DNA of 58,387 nt. Source: Stramenopiles sp. TOSAG23-6. Its lineage: Eukaryota > Sar. The position numbers and the translations under genes are program-made. Location: contig LT635918.1 in the NCBI GenBank assembly GCA_900128565.1, positions 1 to 58,387 of the forward strand. Direction: 5' to 3'. This document shows positions 37,693 through 50,007 of this stretch, in pieces. Position 1 is the stretch's first letter; every line of letters begins with the position of its first letter. The notes beneath the pieces were generated by a model. That model did not search any database, was not told the DNA's origin, and saw only the letters and a list, made by a program, of their open reading frames with translations.

Positions 37693-40600
37693 ATGATCAA
37701 ATTATATTCAGATTCTCGTTCTGGTGTAGAATGCATAGATAAAGGTGAGTTTGCATTATCGAAGCTCAAAAAGTTGTGTGAAAAAGTGCGTATGAAAGTG
37801 GATAATGACTGGTACGTTCTTGTTATGTCACACCCGATTACGAAAGATGAATCTGAAGCTGAATCTCAACAAACAGTATTACCTAATGATTCTTCAAAAT
37901 GGATAGAAGGTGATCACTTAGATGTTGATTTCAATGGCACTTTTTATGGTGCTAAAGTTCTGAAAACGGTGCCCACGAAACTTTGGGTGAAATATCTCGA
38001 TGGATCTAGAGAAGGAATCGTTTGGGAAGATGTACCGGATCGTGTAGAAAAACGTAGATTAGAGGTATCCTACCATTGTGGCTCTAAAACGTTTAACAGT
38101 ATTAGAGATGTAATGCAAGAATTATCGAAAAGAAAATCTTCCATTCACAAGGAAAATTCAAGTGATAGTTCTAATTCAAGTAAGAGCTCAGCAAAAAACG
38201 CAACCAAAAAAAAAGCAAGAAAAATACAAAGTAAAACGAACGCAAATGGTAAGAAGAAATCAAAAGCATTTGACAAGAAACAGTCAAATTTATTCTCATT
38301 TTTTGCATCTCCAACAAATCAATCGAAATTAACAGAGTCAGAGATGAATAAAGATGTTGATGATGACGAGCAATTCGGAGGAAATAATAAAGATGTTGAT
38401 GATGACGAGCAATTCGGAGGAAATAAGAGAAAAAGGCGAAAAATTAATTATTCAGAGGTAATCTCATTATCCTCAGACGAAGAAGTAGTTTCAGAAAAAG
38501 TAGTTTCAGAAGAATCTGAATTTGAAGAGGTTGAGGAAATAATTTCTGAAGAATCTGAATTTGAAGAGTTGGAGGAAATAATTTCTGAGGAGGAGGAAAA
38601 TGATGACTTCGAAGAAGATTCGGAATTCGGAGAGAGAGTTCCTAAAAAGAGAAGGAAACAAAGTAATAAAAATAAAAACTTGTCGAAAAATAAAAAAGGA
38701 AAAACCATGAAAACAAAGTCAACGAATGAAATTTCGGATAAATATGTTCAAGTGGATTCGAATGACTTATTTGAACTATCAAAAAAACGTTTGAAGAAAG
38801 AAAAGGATGCATTACGAAAACGAAAAAATGCTCGTAAGGCAAATGATCCTCTAAATCAACGTGGAAACAAAGCCGATTCTGCCATTCAAGACGGAGGAGA
38901 GTATTTCGATCCAGCAACATTACAAGGCGATATGTCGTCTCTTCCAGTTGAAGTTTTAAGACGACAATTTGTTACACTTTGGCCTCTCCTTTCGAAAGCT
39001 CAAAAGAATGGTGATTTTGTATTTGAATATGGAAAAAGCAAAAATTTATTCGAAGGTATCACTGTGCAGACTGCATGTAGTGGTACTGATGGCCCAGTCA
39101 TTGCACTACAGATATTCAAAGAAATTGCTACCGAACTCCGAAAGCGTCAAGAGACACTTTGTGGGGAACATTGGAAATTTGATTATCAACACGTTATGAG
39201 TTGTGAAATTGTTCCTTTCAAACAAGCTTATCTTGTTCGAAATTTTGAGGACGTCAAAGTGTTTGCTGATATCAAAGAAATTGCAAAGAGTGAAGCTAAA
39301 ACTGCATTTGGTGGTACTGTTTCTGTTCCCAAGGGGAATTTTTTCATGGCTGGTACATATATGTTTTATTTTTTTTCAATTTCGAGTTTTATTTTTTTTC
39401 AATTTCGAATTTATTTTTTTATAAAAATTTTTTACCTAACAAATTTTAGGGTTTTTTTTTTGAAATATTTTTCCAAAATACATCGTGTAAAGATTTTTCG
39501 ACTTTAAGAACTTCTGGTAAGTTAGATATGCTTGAAAGTAAAGGTATTAGTGGTGAAACATTTTTTGCTGCGTGTGAATTTATTTTTAGTCAGGCTCAAA
39601 ACTGGATAATATTTGAAAATGTTGATGGTGCACCATGGGAACAGATGGAACAGTACATCACTGGTCGACTTCCATTGTGGAGTCTTTATGATAAAGCAAA
39701 AAGTGGAAAAAAATGCGGAGATCTTGAGAGTACACAAAATAAATCGAAAGAGAATTCACAAATTATGTTTACTTTAAGCCAAGACGGTCGATGGGAAACA
39801 ACTCATGTTCCTCCAAAGAACGGTTGTCGACTTGGTGGTATATTATATGCAATTGATCGTGGATACACTCAACGTGGTCATACCGCTGATGGTTCGCCTA
39901 TTAAGAAACCTCAACGAAGGCTTGTTGAAAAGGAAAAGGAAATTGAAGTTGGGACAACGATGACTATCGAACAATTAGCATCTCACTTAGATTGTGAAAT
40001 GACATTAGATACATTTGTTTTTGAAGGACCAAAAGATTTATTAACTGGAGAAATAGTTTTTTATAGATCGCAAGTCGTGAAATGTGATACAAAAGAATAT
40101 GGTTTACCACAAGTTCGTAGAAGAAAATATATGTTTGTATATAGATTAGATTGGGTAGCTGACATACAAGATGATTTAGATGAAGCAGGAATAGATTTAG
40201 GAGAACTTTTTGAAGAATTAGTAGAGTGCATGCAAGAACCCGTCAATTATGCTCTTACAGCATATGTACCAGATGATACCGATCCTAAAGTTCGTCGTAT
40301 GAGAGATAGACTACGTGGTCCAGTTGGGCGTAAAACTGCCCGAGATGAATTGCGTAATAATTCTTATTATTATAATCTTACAGCAAACGTGAAGCACGGT
40401 GTTAAAATGCGAAATGATTGTAATTTGATTGAACGTTGTGATAAAGATTTTTCAACAAAGCCAATTACGGGATGGGGCGAAAGAGGTAAATCAAAAAGTA
40501 TCATGTATAATTTATGGCCTTGTATGTGGGATACTGTAATGACTCAAAGACGTCGAGATATGATTGATATTTTTGCGATGAATCAATCTGCTCCTGTTGT

Positions 40601-43600
40601 ATTAAAACACTCAGATAAATGCCACGATTCTTTACATACAGGTTATATATGGGATCTTTCACAAAATGCTACAATTACGACTCCACATCCTGCAACACCT
40701 GGTTGCTCTGGTTGTATTACTCCAGCTGGATTAAGTTTCCTCCCACAATTTGGTCGGATGCTCACTGGTGGAGAAAAACTTGCTTTCCAAGGTATTCCTA
40801 TTGATCGACTTCAACTAGGACAAGAAACAGAAATGCAACTTGGTGATTTAGCAGGTAATGCAATGAGTTTGACTGTGATTTCTGCGGCAATGCTGGCAGC
40901 TCTTAGTGTAAAACAATTTGCAAGAGAGAGATTGGCAAATAAGAAATTTCTACTCAAAGAACCTGTCCCTGAATTATTAGTTACGACAACATTTGCACCC
41001 CCTGAAAAAGATAAAAATGTGACATATCAGAAAGACTCAAAAGAGTTAGATGCAGTATCCTCTTTCCATGATATAGCAAAACTTGCATATGAAGCAGAGT
41101 CCGCTTCCGTATTGTGTGTCTGTGAAACAAGTGGTGGTTCATCAGCGTCTAGTATATTGCGATGTTCAAATTGCAATTTCACTTTTTGTAGATCATGTGC
41201 GTCGCGTGGCCTTGATTTGGCATGCCACAAAGTTTGTGATTATTCTGTCATGCATCCAACCGAAACATCCACTGCATCTGCAGGAAATAAATCTCGAATT
41301 GGATCTGTGAGTTTCGAGCAGAAATTACGTTGTGCAGCACCATCGTGTCTTTCATTACCATCTAAAACTGAAGCAAAACTTATAGGTAATTCAGATCTTT
41401 CGGATTCTATATTTTATTTACGAAAAGTGAAACGCAAACGTGGATTTTGGGAGTTAACGTATGTTGCTGCTGCTCAAACAGGTCAACTCCTTGGAGATTT
41501 TATTTGTTGTGTCGGTCGAGTTCCTGAACTTTCTAGTGAAATTTCTAATTATGGTATGACTGCGTATGTACGTCTTTTCCCAAAAGGTAAGCGTGGTATT
41601 TTACCTCCCGTTGTTCGCCGTCACTTTGTTGTCGATGACTCTGGAAATATCAAACCTTCAACTTGGGAAACACGAAATTCATTTTCTCTTCAAGTTGAAG
41701 TCAATGGATCCGAACCTACTCCATCGTATAGAAAGACCATGGGAAATAAAACATTTCAGACAGGTACAATGTCTATTTGGCCTAAATTGATAGAATTTAC
41801 TGTTACAAATATGGAGACCAAAGAAAATGAAAATGAATATAATCTTTTGAACGATAGAATATTTAAACGATTAAGCTGTAAAGGTACAATAAATCAAAAT
41901 GCAATTTGGCAAAGTAAAGCAGATTTGAAGAAAAAAGATGATATTGAACTCTTTATTTTAATAAGACCATCTAGCAATCGGACCAGTCGTGTCAATATGA
42001 TTGTCTGTAGTTCTCGTGACTATCATAGGCAGGGAAGTTTACTCGCCGAATTCCCCACTACATTTATGCCAGAAGTCATATTATCTCCTGACAAATTTGA
42101 AAAATTCGCTGATAAAAAAGAAGAAATCGAGCAGAAATCTATTGCGTCATTCTTTACTGGTAAGGTAAGTTCAAATACAAAAGGAAAAAAACGAAAGTTA
42201 CCACCGAAAAAGAAAAAAGTAACAGATCGTTTAAAGATTAGCATGGCAGTACTGCGTGGAGGGACACAACGTGTGACTACATACACATGGACCAAGACAC
42301 CTCAAATTAAGTTCATTGCTCCACCTCAATCTCTAAAAATTAGTGGGCCTAAAGATACTTCGATATCTGGATTAGATGAATTAGTTGTTTCTTTAGTCGA
42401 AAGTATTCCGTTTGGTACGATGAAACATATTTCAGAGCCAACACGCATCGAAGAATTAATGAGAACAGGTAGTAATAATGATCAATTTATTATTTTTATT
42501 AATGGCACTGGTGGAACTGCATCACAAACTAGACATCGATTTGCTGATTCATTAACTGCTCCACTTTTACAGTTTTCTGCAAAAGGAAAAGGTATCAAAA
42601 GTATTAATTCATGGCAGGTATTAAAACAGAAATCAAATGACTCTGATAATTGTGGTCAGTGGGGCTTAAATACTATATATTCGCCTAAACCACCTGTTGC
42701 CGAATTTTGCAAGGTTGTTACAAGAAATAAAACATATTTTGAGCCAAAATATGATGGTATGGGAAGTAATGAATATGAAAAAGCCCTGCGCGCTGTTCCG
42801 GAACCTTGGCATCTTAAAGTTGATATGGAAAAACGAGTAATGGAAATTGTTGCAAGCCCGTGTGTTCCTTGCCATCAAGTTGCAGCTGATCTTCTTATAG
42901 GTCGTCATTTTACTGCTGCTGCAAACGTGACTGTAGAATGGAGAGTATCAGGATCAGCAACGGAAACAATAATCACTGGTACTACCACTGCTGATGTCGC
43001 ATCGACTTCAACTTTCAAAGTCCCTACATCATCAAAATATGTTGAAACAGTTCCACAAGATTGTAAAACACCAGACCAATTTGTTGGTAAACATCCAGTT
43101 ACTGGAGATCCTTTGAAACTTTTCCCGCGACAAGAACTTGCGTTAACTCGTATGGTATCTATGGAATCAGGTAATGTTTATTTTACTGAGAAAGAGTTGA
43201 GACAAGTTCCTTTCCGAGGTTTGCCGTCATGGGTTATGGAAGCAAAAGCATCAAGGAAAGTTAAACTTAGAGGTGGCGTACTTGCGGACGTCATGGGTGG
43301 TGGAAAAACTGCGACTATAATTGCTTTGATTGCTCGATCTTGTGAAGAGAGTCGTCGAGAACGAAAAAGACTTCAAGAAGAAGGCAAACCATGGGCAAGC
43401 TCTGCAACACTTGTAATTGTACCACCAAATTTAACTTCATCATGGCATCATGAAGTGAAGAAATTTACACGGGATAAGCTTGCTATGGTTGTTATAGACG
43501 ATACTGAAAATTTATTAAAAATTACTAGAAAAAAACTCTGTGAAGCCGATATTGTAATCGTAAATATGGCTATTCTTATTGATGGTTCCGGTGATCTTGG

Positions 43601-45119
43601 CATTACAGCCCTTGAAAAAAAATTGAAAGGGTCCTCTTTTATTACGTATTTATCGAACTTATCGAAAAAATCCAAATTTGGTGAACTTCCGATACAACTT
43701 CCGAAAGTATCTGGTTTCAAAGCTGTAGATACTCTCAAGGGTCGTACTTACGTTGATCATCCTGCCAATCCATATGGTGGACATGGTGCCCAAGGCGTCC
43801 GTGGTCAGAATAAACGTAACGATGCTGCATATTTCACTTCAAAATATTGGGAATCTCTTTCTAAATTACGTAAAATTAAATTTTCCGAGGACACTAAAGG
43901 AATTCCATTGGAATGGTTTTCTTGGACACGTTTAGTATTTGACGAGTGTCACGAAGCAACTTGCCCTCCTGAACTAGAAGCTGATTTCGATGAAGATGAA
44001 GGTTCTACAAAGATTCGTGGGAAATCCAAGGAAGCTAAAGCTGCTAAACTAAAAGCTATGTCAAAAGAAAAGAAATCAGAAAAGAGACGTAAAGTTAAAA
44101 ATGTCACACAACGAGCTCTTGCGGCACGTGAACTTCTAGGACTTGCAGCGGAAGGAGATGCAGAACGTCCACTTAGGGCTCGTGGTGGAGTATGGGGTTT
44201 GACTGGTACACCAATGCTTTCGTCGGAAGATCGAGTTATTGAGCTTGCGTCAATGTTTCGAACATATTGTATTGGTCAAGCGAAACATTGGCGTCGTTCA
44301 GAACGAGCTAGCCGTCGTGATCTTTTCTTACAACAACTTGATTCTGAAGGATCCATTGATTATGCAATTGCAAGAAGAGAACACGCCCAAGAATTTATAA
44401 ATTTCGCAGTCCAACGAAATCGTGCAACTGAATTTAATGGTGAAAAAGTAGAGAAAATTTGCGAAGTATCTATGTCAGCTGAAACATCACAAAAATTTCA
44501 TGAATTATCACCACAATCTGCTTTTGCAATTGGTATGAAAACAGATGAAGTGGTATGTAAGAATTTCAATGAAATTGAGATACTTCGCGAGATAGCTCCA
44601 GCGCGCTCAATAAAGGTAGCAGAGATTGTTCGAAAGATTCATGTCGAAGATCCAGTCGGTAAGGTTGTCGTCTTTGCACCAGATGCAGATGAAGCCTTTA
44701 ATGCAGTTTGCAAAGCATTATCTGACGCTCCAGGTGGAATGAGCTTCTTTAACGATGAAACTCCTGCATCACAGAGACGTGAAATTATCTCCTCTTTTGC
44801 ATCTGTAGATCAGCTCGAAAGTGATCTTAAAAATCCACGTGTACTTGTTTTACCATTTTCTCATGCTGCTGGACATAATTTTCAGTATGTAAGTTGTAAT
44901 ATGATTCTTGTTGCACCTCTTTGGCTCGGTGATGATGGGGTAAGAGCAGTAGCAAATGAACAACAAGCGATTGGTCGAATATTTCGTTCTGGACAACTTA
45001 AGAAATGTACAATATATCGAGTACTTCTGTGTGGACCAAATGGGGAGAAAACAATCGACCATTCTCTTTATGGGGTTAATACTGATGCATCTAACATTGA
45101 GGCTGCGACTAGTTGTTGA
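37693..45119 (+). CDS. DNMT5: DNMT5-type cytosine-5 DNA methyltransferase with RING-like and SNF2 ATPase domains
   Basis: 2433 aa in two exons (37693-39358 and 39484-45119). Start chosen at the first ATG of the frame. The N-terminus has a Tudor/chromo-like segment (residues about 70-120, GDHLDVDFNGTFYGAKVL) and an acidic, Lys-rich stretch with a duplicated KDVDDDEQFGGN unit. Methyltransferase: motif I TACSGTDGP at about 458, motif IV TSCKDFS at about 556 with the catalytic Cys, motif VI ENVDGAPW at about 600, motif VIII/IX region QVRRRKYMF at about 762, motif X AGNAMSLTV at about 1011. A Cys-rich RING/PHD-like module lies at about 1097-1141 (CSNCNFTFCRSC). SNF2: Walker A DVMGGGKTAT near 1823, DECHE near 2040, IGRIFRSGQ near 2384. 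This is the DNMT5 order; in fungi and some algae it is an ATP-dependent CG maintenance methyltransferase. All key residues are present. Confidence 0.93.
39359..39483 (+). repeat. introner-like intron, copy c, with 5-bp direct repeat TACAT
   Basis: 125 bp. The exon reads GCTGGTACAT, the insert starts ATATGTTTTATTTTTTTTC, includes TTTACCTAACAAATTTTAGG, and ends GAAATATTTTTCCAAAATACAT before CGTGTAAAGATTTT. Keeping one TACAT gives Ala-Gly-Thr-Ser-Cys-Lys-Asp-Phe-Ser, methyltransferase motif IV. The last AG of the insert (39449) is about 30 bp from its end and in the wrong phase. A T-rich unit with TTTTTTTTCAATTTCGA is duplicated in the 5' half. The palindrome is lost in this copy. Confidence 0.8.
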
Positions 45120-45219
45120 TAGTGAGATGTTTCACGCGAGAAAAATATTTCTATTTTATAAAAAAAAAAGGAAAAAAAATATTTAACGGTGATTTAAAAT
45201 ATTTAAAAATGAAAATATT

Positions 45220-48200
45220 TCATAGAAATGACAATAGTGATTTCCCTGTTGCTCCAAGTGCACTCCGTCGCAGTGCTTCTCCTGGATAAGAATTGAACCA
45301 CCCCCCACTACCTTCAGATGTATCAGTTTCATTGAAGCCTGGTGCGCGAACTTGGTTATGAATAGACACAATTTCAAATGCAGGATTAAGCAACTCTAAG
45401 CCAGCACATTGCAAACGTCTAACCATTACACCATCTCCCCGAAGCATTCCTAATTGAATATCTCCCGAGTTTTCAAGTACAGATTTGCAACCAGCTCCAT
45501 CACGTCGATGTGTGTACTGTAATGGATATCCATCTAATCCAATAAACTCCGTTGAATTAATATCTTGTGGTTGAGGAATTTCAAATGTTTTCAAAAGTTT
45601 TGGAGGTAATGGAGGAAATACAACCCACGCATCCTGGGAATCAACACGTGGCCATAAAATTTTTCTGCCTTCATAATTAAGTTCCCAATGTACAAGTGAT
45701 AAAGCAGTATTTTTTAGACGATGACGCGGAATTTTCGATAACTTTGACAAAGAAAGATCAAAATAAATATCTGCATTAATCAGAATAGCCGCTTGATTTT
45801 TTAGATGTTCCTCTGCATACCGTAAGGCATCACCAAATGATATGTGTTTTCCAATCGGAACGTGGACCAATTTATCGAGACCTCGATATTTTCTACTAAA
45901 AGAGTGGAATTCTTCAATGTTGATGTCTTTAGTAGTGTTGCCTTCGCTTAAGACATGAATATTATATATAAATGGATTTAAAGTGTTATTGCGCAATGCT
46001 TCGTCTAACTCTCTTTGTCTACTTTTTCGTTTAGGGTTATAATATTGTACTATTAAATGCACCTCAAGACAGTTTGGCTGATCACTATGAATGACATCAT
46101 CTCGACAAACATGGTGTACATCAGTAGAGGTGATTTCATTGTCTTCATTCATTCTGCTTTGCACTAGCGTTTTTTCCATAGTTTCCCTAATATTTTGACG
46201 TCGTTTATAAATGTCACGAAATAACTGATCAATAGCGGCATCTCTGTTTTCGAGAAAATCTGGTACATTTTCTTCAACATTATTTGCCGAATTATGCAAC
46301 ACATATTCATTATTATCTCTTGTATAGTTAAAGGATTGACCATATAAAAATGGAAGAATAGAATCGGTTTGCAAACTACTCCAACAATGACTCATTGCAG
46401 ACAAAAGACCCGACCACTGATTTTGCAATGTATAAATCATAGTTGCCAATGAACCATCACCATTACTGTGAAGTAGTTTTGCACCTCTACTATTTCCAAA
46501 AAAGTTAGAATCATTTTGTATCTCATTTAGTAAAATCAGATCTATAGATGGAGCCCTCCACTTCACCAAAGCAAGATGGATTACTATCATAAACTCTTTT
46601 TCATTAAAAGCTTCAAGGCTTACACCCATATATTGTGAAAAATATTCCAAATTAAAAAACTTGTTAGGCACGAAACCTCTACATTAAGTTGGGTACAAAA
46701 AAAAATCTGAAATTAGTACTGAAAACAAAAAAATCAAAAGGTAGTACTGAAAACGAACATTAACCTTGAGAAAGCTTTCACATTTTGTAATCCGAGATCT
46801 GAGTTAGATGCAATCGATAAAAGTAACCTAGCAATAAAAAAACTTATCGATTCGTCCTTTGGTTCACCATCTAAATTCCATTCANTNGNTNCNANCTGTT
46901 TTTTTTTNTATGAANATTTNCATCACAAAAATCTCTCCCATGACATTGATCTAATTTAGTATCGTTGTTGTCTTCATATTCTTCATATTCGACTTGTGCA
47001 TATATTGCACTCAAATACCGTTTCACCAAAAGATCACTACAAAGATCAACTCTTTCAATAAACGGAGTTCCTGTTTCATATACTATATTACTTGTTTTAT
47101 TGTCTATCTCATAGTCAGTCAAAGCAGATAAATGACCACCATTTGTATATAACCAGAGCGCTTCTTCGTGTGTAACAATTGACTCAGAAATACGACGCTG
47201 TGCCATTAAATTCCATCCAATTAGACTTAATAGTTCAGCAAGTTGAAGTCTTACTCCATCAACAACATCAGTTATATTATGCAGATATTCAAACCCACCG
47301 TTAATAAACTTAGCAGCTCGAGTTTGATATTTTTTTAATTTCTTAATAATTGTTCCATAAGTAACATTGTATGAATTTGATAATGATTTTGAAATGTTGG
47401 GTAGTCTATCCAACAAAATGGATAAGCACATTCGAGCATCATTGTATCTACGATGAGTGGAGAGGATTGAAGACATTTGAACAATTCGACGAATTTGTGA
47501 TCCAACATTTTCTAATTCTTCTTCGATGTTTTTTTTCTTTTTTGAATTCAATATTATGTTCGAACGATCAATCTCTCGTCGTATAAACTCATTTGATAGT
47601 TTTGGAACATTTGGCAATTTTCCATGTGAATGAACTATTCCAGACCAACTGATTTCAGATTCACTTCCCCATCCTAGTGTATAATATTTCTGTATCGATG
47701 CTGCTAGTGATTCAGCATCTACACTAAATGTTACATTATTTGATATTTTCGTTTTGTTTTCTCTTAAATCAATTGGTTTCATACTTTTAATACCATCTAA
47801 ACAGACTAGACACTTACCTCTAGAAATTCCAGGGGACCCACAAGTATTGTGAAAAAATATCTCAAAACAAAATCGTTAGGTACGAAATTTCGTATGAAAA
47901 AACAATTTAAATTAGAAATTCATATAAAACATACTCCATAAACCTTCAGCGTCAACAAACGAAGACAACCATGGATCAATTAGCATATACAATGATTCAT
48001 ATTTTTTATGTGGCCCATGAGCATTCGATGTAATGTAACTCATCCAAAATTCATTTGGATGAATATTTGTATGCTTGGGTGGTTTATGAATTTTACCCGT
48101 GGAACTTTTAAATGTTTCTGTTGGAGTATTTTCTGTATTTATATAATTTACAAGCCATGAACGAAATTTATGCCATGATGAAACAGTTGGCGAAAATCCT

Positions 48201-49692
48201 CTAAAACTTACTCGTTTGTTGAATTGTGTTCCTTGAGGAGTCGCCATCCACAAAACTTTATTTTTTTCAAAATATTCTTTCTTTGTATTTGCATTTATAA
48301 TTTGATGCTTTTCATCTACAGATTTTGCAACATTTGCACGAAGTTTTTTCCACTTTGAGTTATCTAAAGTCCAATCTTCAGGATTTTCGTCATTTAACAA
48401 ACCAGCGATATGAGTGCGCGAATAGTTGACACCTAATCGATATAACTCTGTGGTAGATATACATATATTGTGAAAAAATATATTTTTTTATAAAATTTGT
48501 TAGGTACGAAATTTCGTACGAAAAAAAAACTAAATTTGAAAAAAAATAAAACATCCGCTTACCTTCTACAAAATCTGGACGTGCTCCATTTGGAAGTAAC
48601 CCTAAGAAACCAAAAACATGAGGAAGTATTGTGAAAAAATATATTACCTTTGAAATTTGTTATTTACAAAATTTTGTACCAAAAAAAAATAAATTCAAAG
48701 TTGATTGAAATACAAGAGCAAAAAAAATATTAGGTACAAAATTTCGTATGAAAAAAAAATCGAAATTGAGATGAATGATGAAAACAAACATTACCACCAT
48801 ATGCGTAATGTTCCGCTATGAGCCATTGTGCAAAATGTGGCGAGACTCTCATTTCACTACTCAAAAATATCATCGGCCAACTTGAAGTGTCAGGTTGATT
48901 GAAAATAGTCAATTGATTATCAACCCATTCAAGGACTTCTGTTGCTGATAAACGTGTCGTGTCAGTACTGAGTGGAACTTTTCGAATATATTTTTCTCCC
49001 CATATCCATTTTATGTTTTGAGTATTTCGTATAAATTTTTTTGTACCCACATCAGATATTGAGTTTATTTCATATATTGTAACACATAAGTGCACAGCAG
49101 GAATGTTACCATACTCTGCATTGTTCAGTGAAACAAGTAGGCTATTTAAATCTTCCCAGTTGTAGTCAGTAATAATTATGTGAATTAATAGTCCAATAGA
49201 TGGATATTGATTGACCAAAGGGAGTTGAGCTGATAGAGGCCAATATGAAAATTCAACTGTTTGTGATTTTTGAATATTCCCATACACTGCCATTACAGTA
49301 AACAAAAAAAAACCTCCCGTGGAAGGTAGTTCAAAAGGCAAAGTCTTTTTATAGTCCATGATATCAGTACTATTAGGTGACTCCGTGATATCGGTATTAG
49401 GTGAAAATGGTGTTGGTAAACAGTCTACATAGAGCGATGTTGCGTGATATACATCTCCATCGGCACTATTCACGTTAATTTGCCGCAGACGTACACAAAG
49501 ATTTTCTATTTCAACGTCGCTGTCCCCAGAAAAATGTCTTCTTACTTTTGCTTTTACAAGGACGGACGGAGAAAAGAGTAAGGACAAATTTGATGGACTC
49601 CGTATTTCTACAGATTCAGAAATACTTAAGGTTGCACAGTTCTTTACATGAATAAACACTATCAATAAAGTAACTAAATATATGTAACGCAT
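45220..49692 (-). CDS. secretory-pathway glycosyltransferase-like protein, five exons
   Basis: Begins at the ATG at 49690-49692 with a signal peptide or signal anchor (MRYIYLVTLLIVFIHVKNC). Exons, by my joins: 49692-48786, 48613-48560, 48459 to about 47934, about 47842-46758, 46626-45220. Exon 1 resembles a GT-A-type glycosyltransferase core (LLIHIIITDYNWEDLNSLLVSL ... SWPMIFLSSEMRVSPHF); exons 1-2 joined read YAYGGNVFGFLGLLPNGARPDF. The last exon holds a second glycosyltransferase-like domain: LEVHLIVQYYNP, AAILINADIYFDLSLSKL (DxD-like), DSQDAWVVFPPLP and DIQLGMLRGDGVMVRRLQCAGLELLNPAFEIVSIHNQ. I recall similar stand-alone domains in algal and bacterial glycosyltransferases but cannot name the family or substrate. 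Four introns belong to the repeated family. A patch of ambiguous bases (46885-46920) shifts the frame within exon 4. Confidence 0.65.
46627..46757 (-). repeat. introner-like intron, copy g (glycosyltransferase intron 4)
   Basis: About 131 bp. Sense 5' end TTCGTTTTCAGTACTACC, centre GTTTCGTGCCTAACAAG, 3' end TTGGAATATTTTTCACAATAT. A 3-bp ATG repeat at both junctions gives TCA AGG TTA ATG GGT GTA in frame. Here a canonical choice (AG|GTTAATG ... GTGTAAG|C) is also in frame, so this copy alone does not discriminate. Confidence 0.75.
46885..46920. other. cluster of ambiguous bases
   Basis: Nine N interspersed with called bases and a run of T, inside exon 4 of the glycosyltransferase-like gene. 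The frame before it (CHGRDFCD) and after it (WNLDGEPKDES) differ, so the consensus is wrong in length or two alleles were merged. Confidence 0.9.
47843..47933 (-). repeat. introner-like intron, copy f (glycosyltransferase intron 3)
   Basis: Sense: exon ...GGATTATGGAGTA, insert TGTTTTATATGAATTTC ... CATACGAAATTTCGTACCTAACGATTTTG ... GATATTTTTTCACAATA, then CTTGTGGGTCCCC. Cutting at the shared TA keeps the frame. An alternative 6-bp repeat AGTATG at 47930-47935 and 47780-47785 is also in phase and would make the intron 150 bp; canonical GT-AG options also exist. Ends are therefore uncertain. Confidence 0.7.
48460..48559 (-). repeat. introner-like intron, copy e (glycosyltransferase intron 2)
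   Basis: About 100 bp. Sense 5' end GTAAGCGGATGTTTTATTTT, core TTTCGTACGAAATTTCGTAC (contains a 16-bp perfect palindrome), CTAACAAATTTTATAAAAAA, 3' end TATATTTTTTCACAATATAT. The 3-bp repeat GTA gives GTA GAA GGT ATA TCT ACC in frame; GT-AG (GAAG|GTAAGC ... CACAG|AG) is also in frame. Confidence 0.8.
48614..48785 (-). repeat. introner-like intron, copy d, double copy (glycosyltransferase intron 1)
   Basis: 172 bp containing two copies of the core: CATACGAAATTTTGTACCTAAT, then about 55 bp on GGTACAAAATTTTGTAAATAAC, and a single 3' end TATATTTTTTCACAATAC. A 6-bp repeat ATGTTT flanks it in the same codon phase; keeping one copy gives GGT AAT GTT TTT GGT TTC. A canonical GTAATG ... CTTAG join is also in frame but would remove Phe-Gly-Phe-Leu coding sequence. 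Confidence 0.75.
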
Positions 49693-50007
49693 TGTTTAAA
49701 GATATACTGAAACTCTGCCGAAATAAAAATAATCCTCTTTTTACCTCAGTCCACTAAAACTTTATAAAAAGAGGCTAAAAACTTGGTTTGAATTCATTCA
49801 ACATTTGAACATCAAATATGCAAAAAACAAAAAATTTAGCCGCAGGTTTGTCCGCCGACCGGTCAATTTTGACGTTTCGGTTTCACTTTTCCATAAAAAG
49901 GATACATTGCCTTTGCAACAACAACGAGAGATCTTGACAAACGTAAATCAGATTCAAGTAAGCTCTTTTCCAAATATCATTTTGACATAAATCTCAAATA
50001 GTGCATT
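49693..50007. other. divergent promoter region
   Basis: 315 bp between the start of the glycosyltransferase-like gene (minus) and the TPR protein gene (plus). AT-rich; no gene, repeat or RNA recognised. Confidence 0.5.

Noticed and set aside
47786-47806. A 21-bp GT-AG 'micro-intron' (GTAAGTGTCTAGTCTGTTTAG) in the glycosyltransferase-like gene
   Set aside because: The segment is open in the coding frame (Gly-Lys-Cys-Leu-Val-Cys-Leu), so no intron is required there, and it could equally lie inside the larger repeated-family intron.
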